This document shows positions 27,019 through 36,837 of a stretch of 64,000 bases of DNA, piece after piece (position 1 is the first letter of the stretch; each line of letters opens with the position of its first letter). This DNA is from Neorhizobium alkalisoli (GTDB taxonomy: Bacteria > Pseudomonadota > Alphaproteobacteria > Rhizobiales > Rhizobiaceae). Both the position numbers and the translations under genes were made by a program. Under the pieces are notes generated by a model, which made no database searches, had not been told where the DNA came from, and saw only the letters and a list, made by a program, of their open reading frames with translations. The stretch is from contig NZ_VIWP01000004.1 in assembly GCF_007829835.1 (NCBI RefSeq), positions 623,340 through 687,339 of the forward strand, read 5' to 3'.

Positions 27019-28311
27019 CTATATCCTGTCGCGAAGCGCGAACCATGTCAGGGCAAGGAACAACAGAGGGCTCCGCATGCGAGATCCGCCCGGGAATGGC
27101 GGGATTTTGAGGTGGGCAAGTTGGTCAAGTTCGGTCGCCTTTCCCTGCGCCATGTCTGCATATAGTTTGCCGCAATAATTTGACAGCATTACTCCATGGC
27201 CGGAATAACCGCCGATCGAGGTGACGCCGGGCATGACCTCCCGGACGAAGGGCTGGCGCGGCATGGTAATCCCGACATTTCCGCCCCAGGCATGGGTGAT
27301 TTCGACGTTTTTCAGGGCCGGATAGGTATCGACGATCTGCTTGCGGATGGCATTGGCGGTATCCTTCGGATCACTCGACGAATAGACCTCGCGGCCACCG
27401 AACAGCAGCCTGTTGTCGCGCGACTTGCGGAAATAACGCACGACGAAGCGCGAATCACACACCGCCTCGCTGCCGGGAATGACATGCGGGAAAGCATCGA
27501 GCGGTTCGGTCGCGGCGATGAAAGAGCCGATCGGCATGATATGTGATGCCGTCACCGGCTCCAGGTTGCCGATATAGGCATTGGTCGCGATCAGCACCCG
27601 ATCGGCCTTGAGCACGCCCCGCGGCGTCTCGATTACCGTTTTGCCGCCCACCTTGCGGATCGCGGTCGCCCGCGTCATCTCGTGGATCCTGGCGCCGGCC
27701 GCTGCCGCCACGCGGGCAAGCCCGACCAGCAGTTTCAGCGGGTGGATATGACCCGTCCCCATGTCGCGGACGCCGCAATAATAGTCCTTCGTGCCGACGC
27801 GCTCGGCCGTTTCGCGCGCATCCATATAGGTCACATGCGGATAGTCGTAGCGCTCGGCTGCGATCTCCGCATTGGCGCGATAATCCCGCTCGTAACCCTT
27901 CTTGTGCGCAACGTTCATCTGGCCGGGCAAATAATCCATGTCGATGCCATGGATATTGGCGAAATCGAGAAGATGGCGCTTGGCGTTTTCCGCCATGTCG
28001 AACAGCGCCTTTGAACGTTCGTATCCGAGTTCCTTCTCGAGATCTTCCGGCCACCAGCGTTGGCCCGTGCCCATCTGGCCGCCATTGCGGCCCGAGGCGC
28101 CGTCACCAAAACGCTCTGCTTCGATCAGCACGACCGAAACGCCGGCCTTGGCAAGGTTATAGGCGGCCTGCAGGCCGGTATAACCACCGCCGATGATTGC
28201 TACGTCGGCGGTCTGCGAACCATCCAGCGCCGGATAGGCCGGCCGGTCGGCCACGCCGTCCTGATACCAGGAGATGCCCGGTGCGATCGGGCTCTGCCAT
28301 CTGTCTGCCAT
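27019..28311 (-). CDS. puuB: FAD-dependent oxidoreductase, gamma-glutamylputrescine oxidase type
   Basis: The 430-residue DAO-family flavoprotein has the FAD dinucleotide loop VAIIGGGYTGLQAAYNLAKA and the DGASGRNGGQMG motif typical of PuuB/OrdL. It probably oxidises gamma-glutamyl-polyamines made by the adjacent synthetase. ATG 28311 is chosen (GAGG 8 bases upstream, 10 bases after the synthetase stop); the longer frame would run back into the synthetase gene. A second paralogue is at 56366-57664. The exact substrate is inferred from the gene pair. Confidence 0.85.
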   Translation of the reverse strand: MADRWQSPIAPGISWYQDGVADRPAYPALDGSQTADVAIIGGGYTGLQAAYNLAKAGVSVVLIEAERFGDGASGRNGGQMGTGQRWWPEDLEKELGYERSKALFDMAENAKRHLLDFANIHGIDMDYLPGQMNVAHKKGYERDYRANAEIAAERYDYPHVTYMDARETAERVGTKDYYCGVRDMGTGHIHPLKLLVGLARVAAAAGARIHEMTRATAIRKVGGKTVIETPRGVLKADRVLIATNAYIGNLEPVTASHIMPIGSFIAATEPLDAFPHVIPGSEAVCDSRFVVRYFRKSRDNRLLFGGREVYSSSDPKDTANAIRKQIVDTYPALKNVEITHAWGGNVGITMPRQPFVREVMPGVTSIGGYSGHGVMLSNYCGKLYADMAQGKATELDQLAHLKIPPFPGGSRMRSPLLFLALTWFALRDRI

Positions 28312-28321
28312 CGGACAAGCC

Positions 28322-29761
28322 TCAGACGTTAAGAAGCAGGAATTCCCGCTCCCAGGGGCTGATAACCTGCATGAAGGTCTCGAACTCGCCGCGTTTGACG
28401 CCGGCATAGATGCCGATGAATTCCGGGCTGAAGACTTCGGCGACCGCCGGATCGGATTCGAGCAGCGACACGGCTTCGAGCAGGCCGCGCGGCAGGTCGA
28501 TCGCGCCCTCGTTGGCGGTCTCCTCGGTCGGCGCCGAAGGTTCGATCGAATTCATGATGCCGAGCAGGCCGCAACCGAGTGATGCTGCCAGCGCCAGATA
28601 GGGATTGGCGTCCGAGCTCGGCAGCCGGTTTTCGACACGGCGTGCATTCGGATCGGAGACCGGCACACGGAAGGCTGTCGTTCGGTTATCGTAACCCCAG
28701 GCCGTGTTGACCGGCGCCGACATGTCGGGCGTCAGGCGGCGGTAGGAATTCACATAAGGCGCCATCATCGCCAGCGTCTTCGGGATATAGGTCTGCATGC
28801 CCCCGATGAAGTGGAAGAAGTGCTTCGAAGCCGACCCATCCTTGTTGGAGAAGATATTCTTGCCGGTTTCGATATCCACCACCGACTGATGGATATGCAT
28901 GGCTGAACCCGCCTGCCCCTGCATCGGCTTTGCCATGAAGGTGGCATAGATGCCGTGCTTGAGTGCGGCCTCGCGGATGGTCCGCTTGAACATGAAGACC
29001 TGGTCGGCAAGCTCGATCGGATCGCCATGGCGAAGGTTGATTTCCAGCTGCGCCGGACCTTCTTCATGGATCAGCGTGTCGATCTCCAGGCCCTGTTTTT
29101 CAGAGAAATGGTAGATGTCGTCGATCAACTCGTCGAATTCGTTGATGCCGGCGATCGAATAGCCCTGGCCACCGAGGATGGAGCGGCCCGAACGGCCCTT
29201 CGGCGGATGCAGCGGATAGTCCGGATCGTCGTTCTTGGCGACGAGATAGAATTCGATTTCCGGCGCCACGACCGGCTTCCAGCCGCGCTCGGTATAGAGC
29301 CGCATTATGTTCTTCAGCACGTTGCGCGGCGTGTAGGGAACGTCATTGCCATTCGTATCGACGATGTCGCAGATGACCTGCGCGGTCGGATCGGTTTCCC
29401 AGGGCACGACGGAAAGCGTCGAAAGATCGGGCACGAGCTTCAGGTCGCTGTCGCGTGGCTCGTAGCGGAAACTTGCCGTTTCCTCGGGGTATTCGCCGGA
29501 AATCGTGTGGCGATAGATGGCCGAGGGCAGGGCGAGCGAGGTGTTAGAGGTGAACTTCGACGACGGCATCATCTTGCCGCGCGGAACGCCTGCAAGGTCG
29601 GGCGTGATGCATTCGATGTCCTCGATACCGCGGGCCCGGAGCCAGGCGGCTGCCTCGCGCCAGTCCTCGACCCCTCGAAGCGAGGTCAGGGTCGGCTGGG
29701 CAGTGGCGGCTTTCGCAACCGTTCCGGTCGCAAGGGCGGGGGCTGGCTTCTTTCGCGGCAT
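28322..29761 (-). CDS. puuA: Glutamine synthetase family protein, gamma-glutamylpolyamine synthetase type
   Basis: The 479-residue product has the glutamine synthetase catalytic domain: APEIEFYLVA, GPAQLEINLRHGDP, AGSAMHIHQSV and NRLPSSDANPYLALA. It lacks the adenylylation-site context of GlnA. Together with the downstream PuuB-like oxidase it fits the first step of polyamine breakdown (ATP-dependent gamma-glutamylation). An Ala/Pro/Lys-rich N-terminal extension of about 30 residues precedes the domain. It is divergent from the HI0933-type gene. Confidence 0.87.
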   Translation of the reverse strand: MPRKKPAPALATGTVAKAATAQPTLTSLRGVEDWREAAAWLRARGIEDIECITPDLAGVPRGKMMPSSKFTSNTSLALPSAIYRHTISGEYPEETASFRYEPRDSDLKLVPDLSTLSVVPWETDPTAQVICDIVDTNGNDVPYTPRNVLKNIMRLYTERGWKPVVAPEIEFYLVAKNDDPDYPLHPPKGRSGRSILGGQGYSIAGINEFDELIDDIYHFSEKQGLEIDTLIHEEGPAQLEINLRHGDPIELADQVFMFKRTIREAALKHGIYATFMAKPMQGQAGSAMHIHQSVVDIETGKNIFSNKDGSASKHFFHFIGGMQTYIPKTLAMMAPYVNSYRRLTPDMSAPVNTAWGYDNRTTAFRVPVSDPNARRVENRLPSSDANPYLALAASLGCGLLGIMNSIEPSAPTEETANEGAIDLPRGLLEAVSLLESDPAVAEVFSPEFIGIYAGVKRGEFETFMQVISPWEREFLLLNV

Positions 29762-29898
29762 GACACATCGCAGTGAGGTTGATCGGTTCGCCCATCATAG
29801 CCACGGATTGGCAATTGGCGAGGGGGTCTCGCCATCGCCCTGGCCATTGACTTTGCCGTGCCGATCGAAAACAGCAGGAGATCAAAGACAGGAGCGAC

Positions 29899-31083
29899 GT
29901 GTTGGCGCAAACATTCGACGTGGTGATATTGGGGGCAGGGGCAGCAGGCATGATGTGCGCCATCATGGCCGGCCGAAAGGGTCGCCGCGTCCTGCTGCTC
30001 GACCACGCAAAGACTCCGGGCGAAAAGATCCGCATTTCCGGTGGCGGGCGCTGCAATTTCACCAATATCCATGCAAGTGGCCGCAACTATCTTTCCGGCA
30101 ATCCGCATTTCGTCAAATCCGCACTCGCCCGTTTCACGGCGCGGGATTTTCTGGCCATGGTCGAAGGACACGGTATCCCCTGGCACGAAAAAACGCTTGG
30201 CCAGCTGTTCTGCGACAACAGCGCCAAGGACATCATCGCAATGCTCATGTCCGAGATGAAAGCGGCCAATGTAGAGATGCGGCTCCAGACGGAGGTGAAC
30301 ACGGTCGAGAAAACCGAAGGCGGTTTTCGCCTTGCCACGTCGTCCGGTCCGGTCGAAGCGAAATCCGTCGTCGTCGCCACCGGCGGCAAATCCATCCCGA
30401 AAATGGGTGCGACCGGTTTTGCCTATGATATCGCCCGCCAGTTCGGTCTTAAACTCATCGAGACACGGCCGGGCCTCGTGCCCTTCACGCTCGATCCCAA
30501 TACGCTGGAAAAGCTGGCGCCGCTGGCCGGCGTCGCGGTCGATGCCGAAGTCCGGCACGGCAAGACGGCGTTCCGCGAGGCGTTGCTCTTCACCCATCGT
30601 GGACTGAGCGGCCCCGCCATCCTGCAGATCTCTTCCTTTTGGCGGGAAGGTGACGACGTGACGATCTCGATCGAGCCGGATGCGCCGATCGCCGATGTGC
30701 TGAAAGCCGCTCGCAAGTCGAATGGAAAGCAGGCGGCCCAGACCGTGCTTTCAGAAATTCTGCCAAAGCGGCTGGCCCAGTTCTTCGCCGAAAACCAGGG
30801 TTTGAAGGGCCATGTTGCCGATCTCTCCGACAAGGCGATCCAGTCGCTTGCCGCCTCCATTCAGAGCTGGGTGATCCGCCCGGCCGGCTCCGAAGGTTAC
30901 CGCACGGCGGAAGTAACCCTCGGTGGTATCGACACGCAGGAGCTGGATTCGAAGACGATGCAGGCGAAATCCGTGCCCGGCCTTTATTTCATCGGTGAGT
31001 GCGTCGACGTCACCGGCTGGCTCGGCGGTTATAATTTCCAATGGGCCTGGTCGTCCGGATATGCATGCGGCGACGCTTTGTAG
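29899..31083 (+). CDS. HI0933-family NAD(P)/FAD flavoprotein
   Basis: The 394-residue flavoprotein opens with VVILGAGAAGMMCAIMAGRK and the family signature EKIRISGGGRCNFTN. It closes with a second FAD contact region (GLYFIGECVDVTGWLGGYN). The biochemical role of this widespread BaiN/HI0933 family is poorly defined. AGGAG (29890-29894) precedes GTG 29899; TTG 29902 would have better spacing (7 bases) and is a possible start. It is transcribed alone, divergent from puuA. Confidence 0.9.
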   Translation: MLAQTFDVVILGAGAAGMMCAIMAGRKGRRVLLLDHAKTPGEKIRISGGGRCNFTNIHASGRNYLSGNPHFVKSALARFTARDFLAMVEGHGIPWHEKTLGQLFCDNSAKDIIAMLMSEMKAANVEMRLQTEVNTVEKTEGGFRLATSSGPVEAKSVVVATGGKSIPKMGATGFAYDIARQFGLKLIETRPGLVPFTLDPNTLEKLAPLAGVAVDAEVRHGKTAFREALLFTHRGLSGPAILQISSFWREGDDVTISIEPDAPIADVLKAARKSNGKQAAQTVLSEILPKRLAQFFAENQGLKGHVADLSDKAIQSLAASIQSWVIRPAGSEGYRTAEVTLGGIDTQELDSKTMQAKSVPGLYFIGECVDVTGWLGGYNFQWAWSSGYACGDAL

Positions 31084-31224
31084 TTGCAGTTGATTCAGCT
31101 CTTGTTAATGTACGTGTCGGATGCTGCCTTAATACCATCCAATTTTCGCGTTTTATGGGATGGTAAGGGCTCTGCCGGTCCACGGCAGCAGGCCATTGAC
31201 GACGCGCTTTGGAGACCGAAGTTC

Positions 31225-31359
31225 ATGCAGAACAACCGCCGTGCCCGCGCTATTGCCATTGCGAAGACCGAGGACAGCGCCAAGCTGTTCCGTTTCCGCC
31301 TCCTGATGATCGCGATCGGCGCGACCGCGGCCCTGCTGGCTGTTCCGGTCCTTTTCTGA
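31225..31359 (+). CDS. Small membrane protein, 44 residues
   Basis: A basic N-terminus (MQNNRRARAIAIAKTEDSAK) is followed by one hydrophobic helix (LLMIAIGATAALLAVPVLF). GGAG (31211-31214) is 10 bases before ATG 31225. The open frame extends upstream to 31084 but with no better start. No family is recognised. It lies between the HI0933-type gene and the chemoreceptor. Confidence 0.5.
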   Translation: MQNNRRARAIAIAKTEDSAKLFRFRLLMIAIGATAALLAVPVLF

Positions 31360-31502
31360 CGCTTTGCCCATCGATCTGGAGCCTTTTGACGGTTGTAACC
31401 GGCTCAAGAATCACGCGCGTCGAACAAAACTCCTTTGAGGCTTAAAAAAATACAAACCGGACCCGGCAAAATTTAGTGAATCTTCACCTTGGCAGGCAAT
31501 GA

Positions 31503-33374
31503 ATGGAGAGGGAGCCCGTTCACGCCATGAAGAGACTTCTGCCCATGAAGAAGATTTTGCCATCCTCGATCGTATCTCGAATTGTTATTCTGTGCCTGTT
31601 TCTGATCTCGATCGCTGTCGTCGCGGTCGGTGGTCTCGCCTATAACAATATCCGTCGCGACATTCTTGATACGGCCGGTGATGATACGCGCAAGGCCATG
31701 CGCACCATGGCTCTTCTTTACGAACTGGAATTGCCGGGCGCCAAGGCAGAGCTGCGCGAGCAGGTCGTAACCGGCATCGTCAAGGGCGAGGGTGCCCTCA
31801 AGGATCATGACCTCGTCGATCGTGCCGCCAGCGCAATCGGCGGCGTTGCGACCGTCTTCGAAAAGCAGGGCAGCGATTACGTCCGCGTTTCGACCAATGT
31901 GAAGACGGAAAAGGGCGACCGCGCCGTCGGCACCAAGCTTGCCGCAGAACATCCGGCTCAGCCGCTTCTCGCCAAGGGGCAGCCCTTCTTCGGCGCCGCC
32001 GTCCTGTTCGGCAAGGACTACATGACCGGCTATTTCCCGATCAAGGATGGCGCCGGTGCCGTGACCGGCGTGCTCTTCGTCGGCATTCCGATGCAGGTCT
32101 ATTTCGCCCATATCAATTCGGCCGGTTTCGTCGTCATTGCCAGCTCGCTGGCGGCGCTTCTCGTCATTGCATTCCTGAGCTTCTTCGCGATCCGCGCCCT
32201 GATCCGTCCGCTCGGTGTCCTGACCAATACCGTCCGCGCCATCTCGCAAGGCGATAACGACGCGACCATTCTTTACCTCGATCACCAGAACGAGTTCGGC
32301 AACATTGCCCGTGCACTTGCCGGCTTCCGCGACAGCGCTCGCGAAAAGCAGGAAATCGAAGCCCGCAGCGCCGCCGAACGGGCGGAGGCAGAAGCCGAGC
32401 GCGAGCGCAACGATGTCGAAAAGCAGCTCGTCGACCGCCATATCGATCATGCCGTCAGCGAACTCGGCTCTGCTCTGTCGCGCCTCGCCCAGGGCGATCT
32501 GACGACCACGATCGAAAGCACCTTTGCCGGCCGGCTTGAACAGCTGCGCAAGGATTTTAACGGCTCGATCGTCCGCCTGCGCGACACGCTCTCCCACATC
32601 CGCACCAGCACGCTGTCGATCCAGAAGAGCAGTGCCGATCTCAGCCATTCCTCGAGCGAACTGTCGCGCCGCACCGAAAGCCAGGCCGCATCGCTGGAAG
32701 AAACCGCTGCCGCCGTCGACGAAATCACGGTCACGGTCCGCTCCTCTGCCGAGCGTGCGCGCGAAGCCAATGACGCGGTGTCGCTGACGAAGAAGAGCGC
32801 CGATAGCTCCGGCACGGTCGTCAAGAACGCCGTCGAGGCCATGGACCGCATCGAGGACGCTTCCCAGAAGATTGAGCTGATCATCGAAGTCATCGATGAC
32901 ATCGCCTTCCAGACCAATCTGCTGGCGCTGAATGCCGGTATCGAGGCCGCTCGCGCCGGTGAGGCCGGCAAGGGTTTTGCCGTCGTGGCACAGGAAGTCC
33001 GCGAACTGGCACAGCGCTCCGCCGGTGCCGCCAAGGAGATCAAGGATCTCATCAACCAGTCGTCCCGCGAAGTCTCCTCCGGTGCATCGCTGGTGCAACA
33101 GGCCGGCGAGGTTCTGGCGACGATCAGCCACGACATCACCGCGATCAGCAAGCATGTCGAGACGATTTCCACTGCCAGCCAGGACCAGTCCGCGGCACTG
33201 CAGGAGATCAACAGCTCGGTCAACCGCATGGACCAGATGACCCAGCAGAACGGCGCCATGGTCGGCGAAACCAGCGAGGCCTGCCGTCGTCTGGCCGAAG
33301 AGGCGGATGGCCTGCTCGGCCTCGTCCAGCAGTTCCGCATCGAGGAAAGCTTCCGCCGGTCGCGAGCCGCCTGA
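31503..33374 (+). CDS. Methyl-accepting chemotaxis protein with periplasmic Cache-type sensor
   Basis: This is a 623-residue inner-membrane chemoreceptor. TM1 (about residues 22-45) is followed by a periplasmic sensor region of about 155 residues (motifs [20 protein letters not shown] and [20 protein letters not shown], like single Cache sensors). TM2 (about 202-225), a HAMP domain, a second HAMP-like segment (about 322-365) and the signalling hairpin ([20 protein letters not shown], about 463-482) follow. There is no CheR-tethering pentapeptide at the C-terminus. The start is uncertain: ATG 31503, 31527 or 31545. It should feed the CheA pathway controlling the flagella. Confidence 0.93.
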   Translation: MEREPVHAMKRLLPMKKILPSSIVSRIVILCLFLISIAVVAVGGLAYNNIRRDILDTAGDDTRKAMRTMALLYELELPGAKAELREQVVTGIVKGEGALKDHDLVDRAASAIGGVATVFEKQGSDYVRVSTNVKTEKGDRAVGTKLAAEHPAQPLLAKGQPFFGAAVLFGKDYMTGYFPIKDGAGAVTGVLFVGIPMQVYFAHINSAGFVVIASSLAALLVIAFLSFFAIRALIRPLGVLTNTVRAISQGDNDATILYLDHQNEFGNIARALAGFRDSAREKQEIEARSAAERAEAEAERERNDVEKQLVDRHIDHAVSELGSALSRLAQGDLTTTIESTFAGRLEQLRKDFNGSIVRLRDTLSHIRTSTLSIQKSSADLSHSSSELSRRTESQAASLEETAAAVDEITVTVRSSAERAREANDAVSLTKKSADSSGTVVKNAVEAMDRIEDASQKIELIIEVIDDIAFQTNLLALNAGIEAARAGEAGKGFAVVAQEVRELAQRSAGAAKEIKDLINQSSREVSSGASLVQQAGEVLATISHDITAISKHVETISTASQDQSAALQEINSSVNRMDQMTQQNGAMVGETSEACRRLAEEADGLLGLVQQFRIEESFRRSRAA

Positions 33375-33408
33375 CAAGAGGCCGGGCTGAAAGAACGCAT
33401 AAAATGAA

Positions 33409-33431
33409 ACGGGGGCGCAAGGCGCCCCCGT
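33409..33431. terminator. Hairpin between convergent chemoreceptor and methyltransferase genes
   Basis: ACGGGGGCGC (33409-33418) and GCGCCCCCGT (33422-33431) form a perfect 10-bp stem with a 3-base loop, centred between the two convergent stops. The T-run is weak on both sides, but position and stability suggest a bidirectional terminator. Confidence 0.7.
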
Positions 33432-33455
33432 ATTCGTTCAGCTCGGATGAATGTC

Positions 33456-35348
33456 TCAGGCTGCGCCGCTGCGCTGACCGAGCAGCGTTGCGATCTGCTC
33501 GTCCTTCTCGCGCAGCTGGCGATGGGCTTCACCAAGCTTCGCTTCCAGCGAGCGATTGAACTCGCTCACCTTCGTGCGCATCTGGTCGGTTGCCTCGGCG
33601 ATCTGCTTTAGCTCTTCGTCACGGGTCTTCAGCGCCCGTTCCAGCTGCATCATCATCGACACGGGTGTAATCCGCGGCGGCAGTTTTTTGCCCAGAACAG
33701 CCAGATTGCCGCTGATCTGCTTGCCATGCACGGCCGACTGGAAGCGGTATTCCTCGGCGAAATAACGCATGACGTCGTCTTCGTTCATCGACAGGCCAAG
33801 GTAACGGGCCATGCTCAGCAGCAGCGCTCCGACTTCACGCGGTGTGTCCGCGGCGGGATTGCCACAGCTGCTGACGCCGAGGATCGCATCATAGAGCGAA
33901 CGGAACAGGATATAGCCCGCCTCGACCTCACCCTCGCGGCACCATTCCTGGTCGATGAAATTCGTGCTTCCGTCAGCGGCGACGAGGAGGTTGCGGGGCG
34001 AGGCATCGAGATGGACGCCGGAGACCAGCGTGCGATGTTCGATCCTGGCGGATGCATCGCCGTTGCTGACCTGCTTCTTGAAGGCATCCCACCATACCTT
34101 CACCCAGACTCCGGTTTCATCTGCAGTCCAGCCATCCTTCATCATGATATAGCGAAGCTCTTCGCGCCAGGTCAGGCCTGCGTAAAGCGGCTCGCGCCCG
34201 AGAGCGAGCTTGAAGTGACGTGCTTCTGAGGATTTGGCCACGGCGTCCGGATAGGTCTTGCGTCGCTCGACGTAATAACCGCTCTCTTCCTTGCCGAATT
34301 CGACGGTCTTCTTGAACGCGGGATCACGCGGGCCGCCATAATGGAAACCGATCGCCGTCGGCTTGGCGATGTCCTTTGCCGAGGCCATCAGCACGAAGGA
34401 ATTGGCAAGCTCGTCAACCAGGTTGTTGCGCACGATCGCCTTCCAGGCGAAGTCCATCGAGAAATAGGGCAGTCTCGGGGCCTGCTTGTCGGTGGCGCAG
34501 GCGCCGCTGATCATGCTGGTGAAATCCGCCGGCACTTCGTCCTTCAGGGCTTCGTCCGAAAGAACCGAAACCGGGAGCTTGTAGTCGGGGAAGGGGTACC
34601 ACCATTCGTGCTTGTCGAGGCCGACATTGGCCATGCGCTCGCCCAGTTCCTTCTTGCCGAAGGTGACGGCGGACGTTGCCGTGTAGCGGCTCTCGATGCC
34701 GGCCATCGGCTGGCCGATATGGTCTTCCGGGAAACCGGCGAAATATTTGAGGCCGATCTGGTTCTCGATCGCGATGACGAGCACGCCGTCCGGCTCGAGA
34801 AGCGATGTCACCTTCTTCAGCATCATGTCGATCGGATCTTCGATGCTGGAGCGGTCGTAGAACATGCGGGCATATTCAAGAACGCCGATCAGGGTGATGG
34901 TCTTGAATTTCTGGCCGATATCGAAATTCTGGAACGGGTCGGCAACGAAATTGACATTGGGAAGGTCCTGGCAGCGGGCGGCGCCGATGGCGGCGCGGCG
35001 CGGGCTTCCCTCGACGGCAACGACGTCAAAGCCCTGTTCGCCCAGGAACCGGGAAATGGCGCCACAGCCCGAGCCGATTTCGAGGATCGGACCTTCCAGT
35101 CGGTCGGCGATCGGACGCAGCACGTTCGCGCGTTCCGAAGAGAGATGGTAGAGTGTTGCCCAGTCGCGAATGGCGTCCTGCAGCTCGCCCGAGGTTACAG
35201 ACTTGTCCTTTGCACCGCGGATGACACGAAAAATGTGGTTTTCGGTCTGATCGCCGTCGGAATAGCCAAAGCTGGCGCTCTGTCCCGGCCTGGCCCAGGT
35301 GTTGGTCTCGGCATTATACTGGTACTGGGAGCTAAGCGCAGTCTTCAT
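33456..35348 (-). CDS. Methyltransferase / kinase-like / coiled-coil fusion (WbdD-like architecture)
   Basis: The 630-residue product shows three parts. The first is a class I SAM methyltransferase (about residues 60-215; motif I ILEIGSGCGAISRFLG, then VVAVEGSP). The second is a region with kinase-type catalytic signatures (about 290-520): HxDxxxxN as H446/D448/N453 in GVHLDASPRNLLV, then D466/E468 in NFIDQEW, as in aminoglycoside-phosphotransferase-like and ABC1-like kinases. The third is a C-terminal coiled coil (about 562-625). This order matches WbdD, which caps O-antigen chains and measures their length. The start at 35348 is preferred (AGAGG 7 bases upstream). No wzm/wzt or glycosyltransferase genes are adjacent, so the role is inferred. 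Confidence 0.8.
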   Translation of the reverse strand: MKTALSSQYQYNAETNTWARPGQSASFGYSDGDQTENHIFRVIRGAKDKSVTSGELQDAIRDWATLYHLSSERANVLRPIADRLEGPILEIGSGCGAISRFLGEQGFDVVAVEGSPRRAAIGAARCQDLPNVNFVADPFQNFDIGQKFKTITLIGVLEYARMFYDRSSIEDPIDMMLKKVTSLLEPDGVLVIAIENQIGLKYFAGFPEDHIGQPMAGIESRYTATSAVTFGKKELGERMANVGLDKHEWWYPFPDYKLPVSVLSDEALKDEVPADFTSMISGACATDKQAPRLPYFSMDFAWKAIVRNNLVDELANSFVLMASAKDIAKPTAIGFHYGGPRDPAFKKTVEFGKEESGYYVERRKTYPDAVAKSSEARHFKLALGREPLYAGLTWREELRYIMMKDGWTADETGVWVKVWWDAFKKQVSNGDASARIEHRTLVSGVHLDASPRNLLVAADGSTNFIDQEWCREGEVEAGYILFRSLYDAILGVSSCGNPAADTPREVGALLLSMARYLGLSMNEDDVMRYFAEEYRFQSAVHGKQISGNLAVLGKKLPPRITPVSMMMQLERALKTRDEELKQIAEATDQMRTKVSEFNRSLEAKLGEAHRQLREKDEQIATLLGQRSGAA

Positions 35349-35667
35349 CATCAGGCCTCTCGTCATCGTTTAAGGCAGACGGCACGCCAGCCCCGCCGAT
35401 ACGGCGTAGAGAACGCGCGCTGGCGAAATGAGAGTTCCGGACCTGCTTGCCCCGAACTACCCAACGTTGCTTGTGCAAGGCTGACTTGAAATACTTGCCC
35501 GGCACGTTCACTGCCATGAGCACGGATGTTGAGTGACTTTTCCCGGAATTGTGGCTGGTCTGTAGATTCCCCTTGTGGCAGCAAAAAATCCTTTTTACTC
35601 TTCTTAAAAATATTGGGGAATCTGCGCCCGATCTGACATTGCGCATAAAATTAAAACAGGAGAGATC
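35349..35667. other. 319-base intergenic region between the fusion gene and potF
   Basis: No credible gene is present. The region should hold the divergent promoters of the methyltransferase-kinase fusion (minus) and potFGHI (plus). An A/T-rich patch lies at 35579-35612 (AAAAAATCC, CTTCTTAAAAATATTG) and another just before the strong potF ribosome-binding site CAGGAGAG (35658-35665). I see no clear palindromic operator. Confidence 0.6.
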
Positions 35668-36765
35668 ATGAAACGCCATTTGCTGAGCCTCGTTGCTGCA
35701 TTTGCCGCAACGGCCTTCGGTGCTGTCACCGCTTCCGCGCAGGAGCGCCAGGTCCATGTCTACAACTGGTCCGATTATATCGATGAATCGATCCTGACCG
35801 ACTTCACCAAGGAAACCGGCATCAAGGTCGTCTACGACGTATTCGACAGCAACGACCTGCTCGAGACCAAGCTGCTCGCAGGTGGTTCTGGTTATGACGT
35901 CGTCGTCCCGACCGGCCCGTTCCTTGCCCGTCAGATCCAGGCTGGCGTCTTCCAGAAGCTCGACAAGTCCAAGCTGCCGAACCTTTCCAACATGTGGCCG
36001 CAGATCTCCGAGCGTCTCGCCAAGTATGATCCCGGCAACCAGTATGCCGTCAATTACATGTGGGGCACGACCGGCATCGGCTACAATGTCGACAAGGTCA
36101 AGAAGGCGCTCGGTGACGTGCCGATCGACAGCTGGGACGTTCTCTTCAAGCCGGAAAACGCCAAGAAGCTGAAGTCCTGCGGCGTCAACATCCTCGATGC
36201 CTCCGACGAAACCTTCGCGATCGGCATGAATTATGTCGGCAAGAACCCCGACAGCAAGGAAACCAAGGATCTCGAAGCCGGCGGCAAGGTCTATTCCGCC
36301 ATCCGTTCCTCGGCCAAGACCTTCAACTCTGCCGCCTATATCGACGATCTCGCCAATGGCGACATCTGCATCACGATCGGCTGGTCAGGCGACGTTCTCC
36401 AGGCAAAGACCCGCGCCGAGGAAGCCAAGAACGGCGTCAATATCGAGTTCGTCATCCCCAAGGAAGGCACGTATATGTGGTTCGACAACCTCGCGATCCC
36501 GGCGGATGCGAAGAATGTCGACGAGGCACATGCCTTCATCAACTACCTGATGAAGCCGGAAGTCATCGCCAAGGCCTCCAACTATGTCCAGTATGCGAAC
36601 GGCAACCTTGCCTCGCAGAAGTTCATCGACAAGGACGTGCTGGACAACCCGAATGTCTATCCGCCGGAAGACGTGGTGAAGAAGCTCTTCACCATCTCGC
36701 CCTACGGCCCCAAGGAACAGCGTGTGCTGAACCGGCTCTGGACCCAGATCAAGACCGGCAAGTAA
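35668..36765 (+). CDS. potF: Polyamine ABC transporter, periplasmic binding protein PotF
   Basis: The 365-residue product has a signal peptide (about residues 1-25, cleavage after ASA) and a PotF/PotD-type ligand-binding body. Conserved putrescine-site elements include VHVYNWSDYIDE near the mature N-terminus, SGYDVVVPTGPF and TIGWSGDVLQAK. CAGGAGAG precedes the ATG. It is the first gene of potFGHI, downstream of the polyamine-degrading puuA/puuB pair, so uptake and breakdown are neighbours. Confidence 0.94.
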   Translation: MKRHLLSLVAAFAATAFGAVTASAQERQVHVYNWSDYIDESILTDFTKETGIKVVYDVFDSNDLLETKLLAGGSGYDVVVPTGPFLARQIQAGVFQKLDKSKLPNLSNMWPQISERLAKYDPGNQYAVNYMWGTTGIGYNVDKVKKALGDVPIDSWDVLFKPENAKKLKSCGVNILDASDETFAIGMNYVGKNPDSKETKDLEAGGKVYSAIRSSAKTFNSAAYIDDLANGDICITIGWSGDVLQAKTRAEEAKNGVNIEFVIPKEGTYMWFDNLAIPADAKNVDEAHAFINYLMKPEVIAKASNYVQYANGNLASQKFIDKDVLDNPNVYPPEDVVKKLFTISPYGPKEQRVLNRLWTQIKTGK

Positions 36766-36837
36766 CAGGATCAAGGGGGCAGGCCGATGGGCCTGCCCTT
36801 CTCCTTTCAAGATGACTTCGGGCGAAATGGGGCACCT

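Noticed and set aside
31473-33377. 634-codon minus-strand open frame opposite the chemoreceptor
   Set aside because: The chemoreceptor signalling hairpin is intact on the plus strand; the shadow has no motif.
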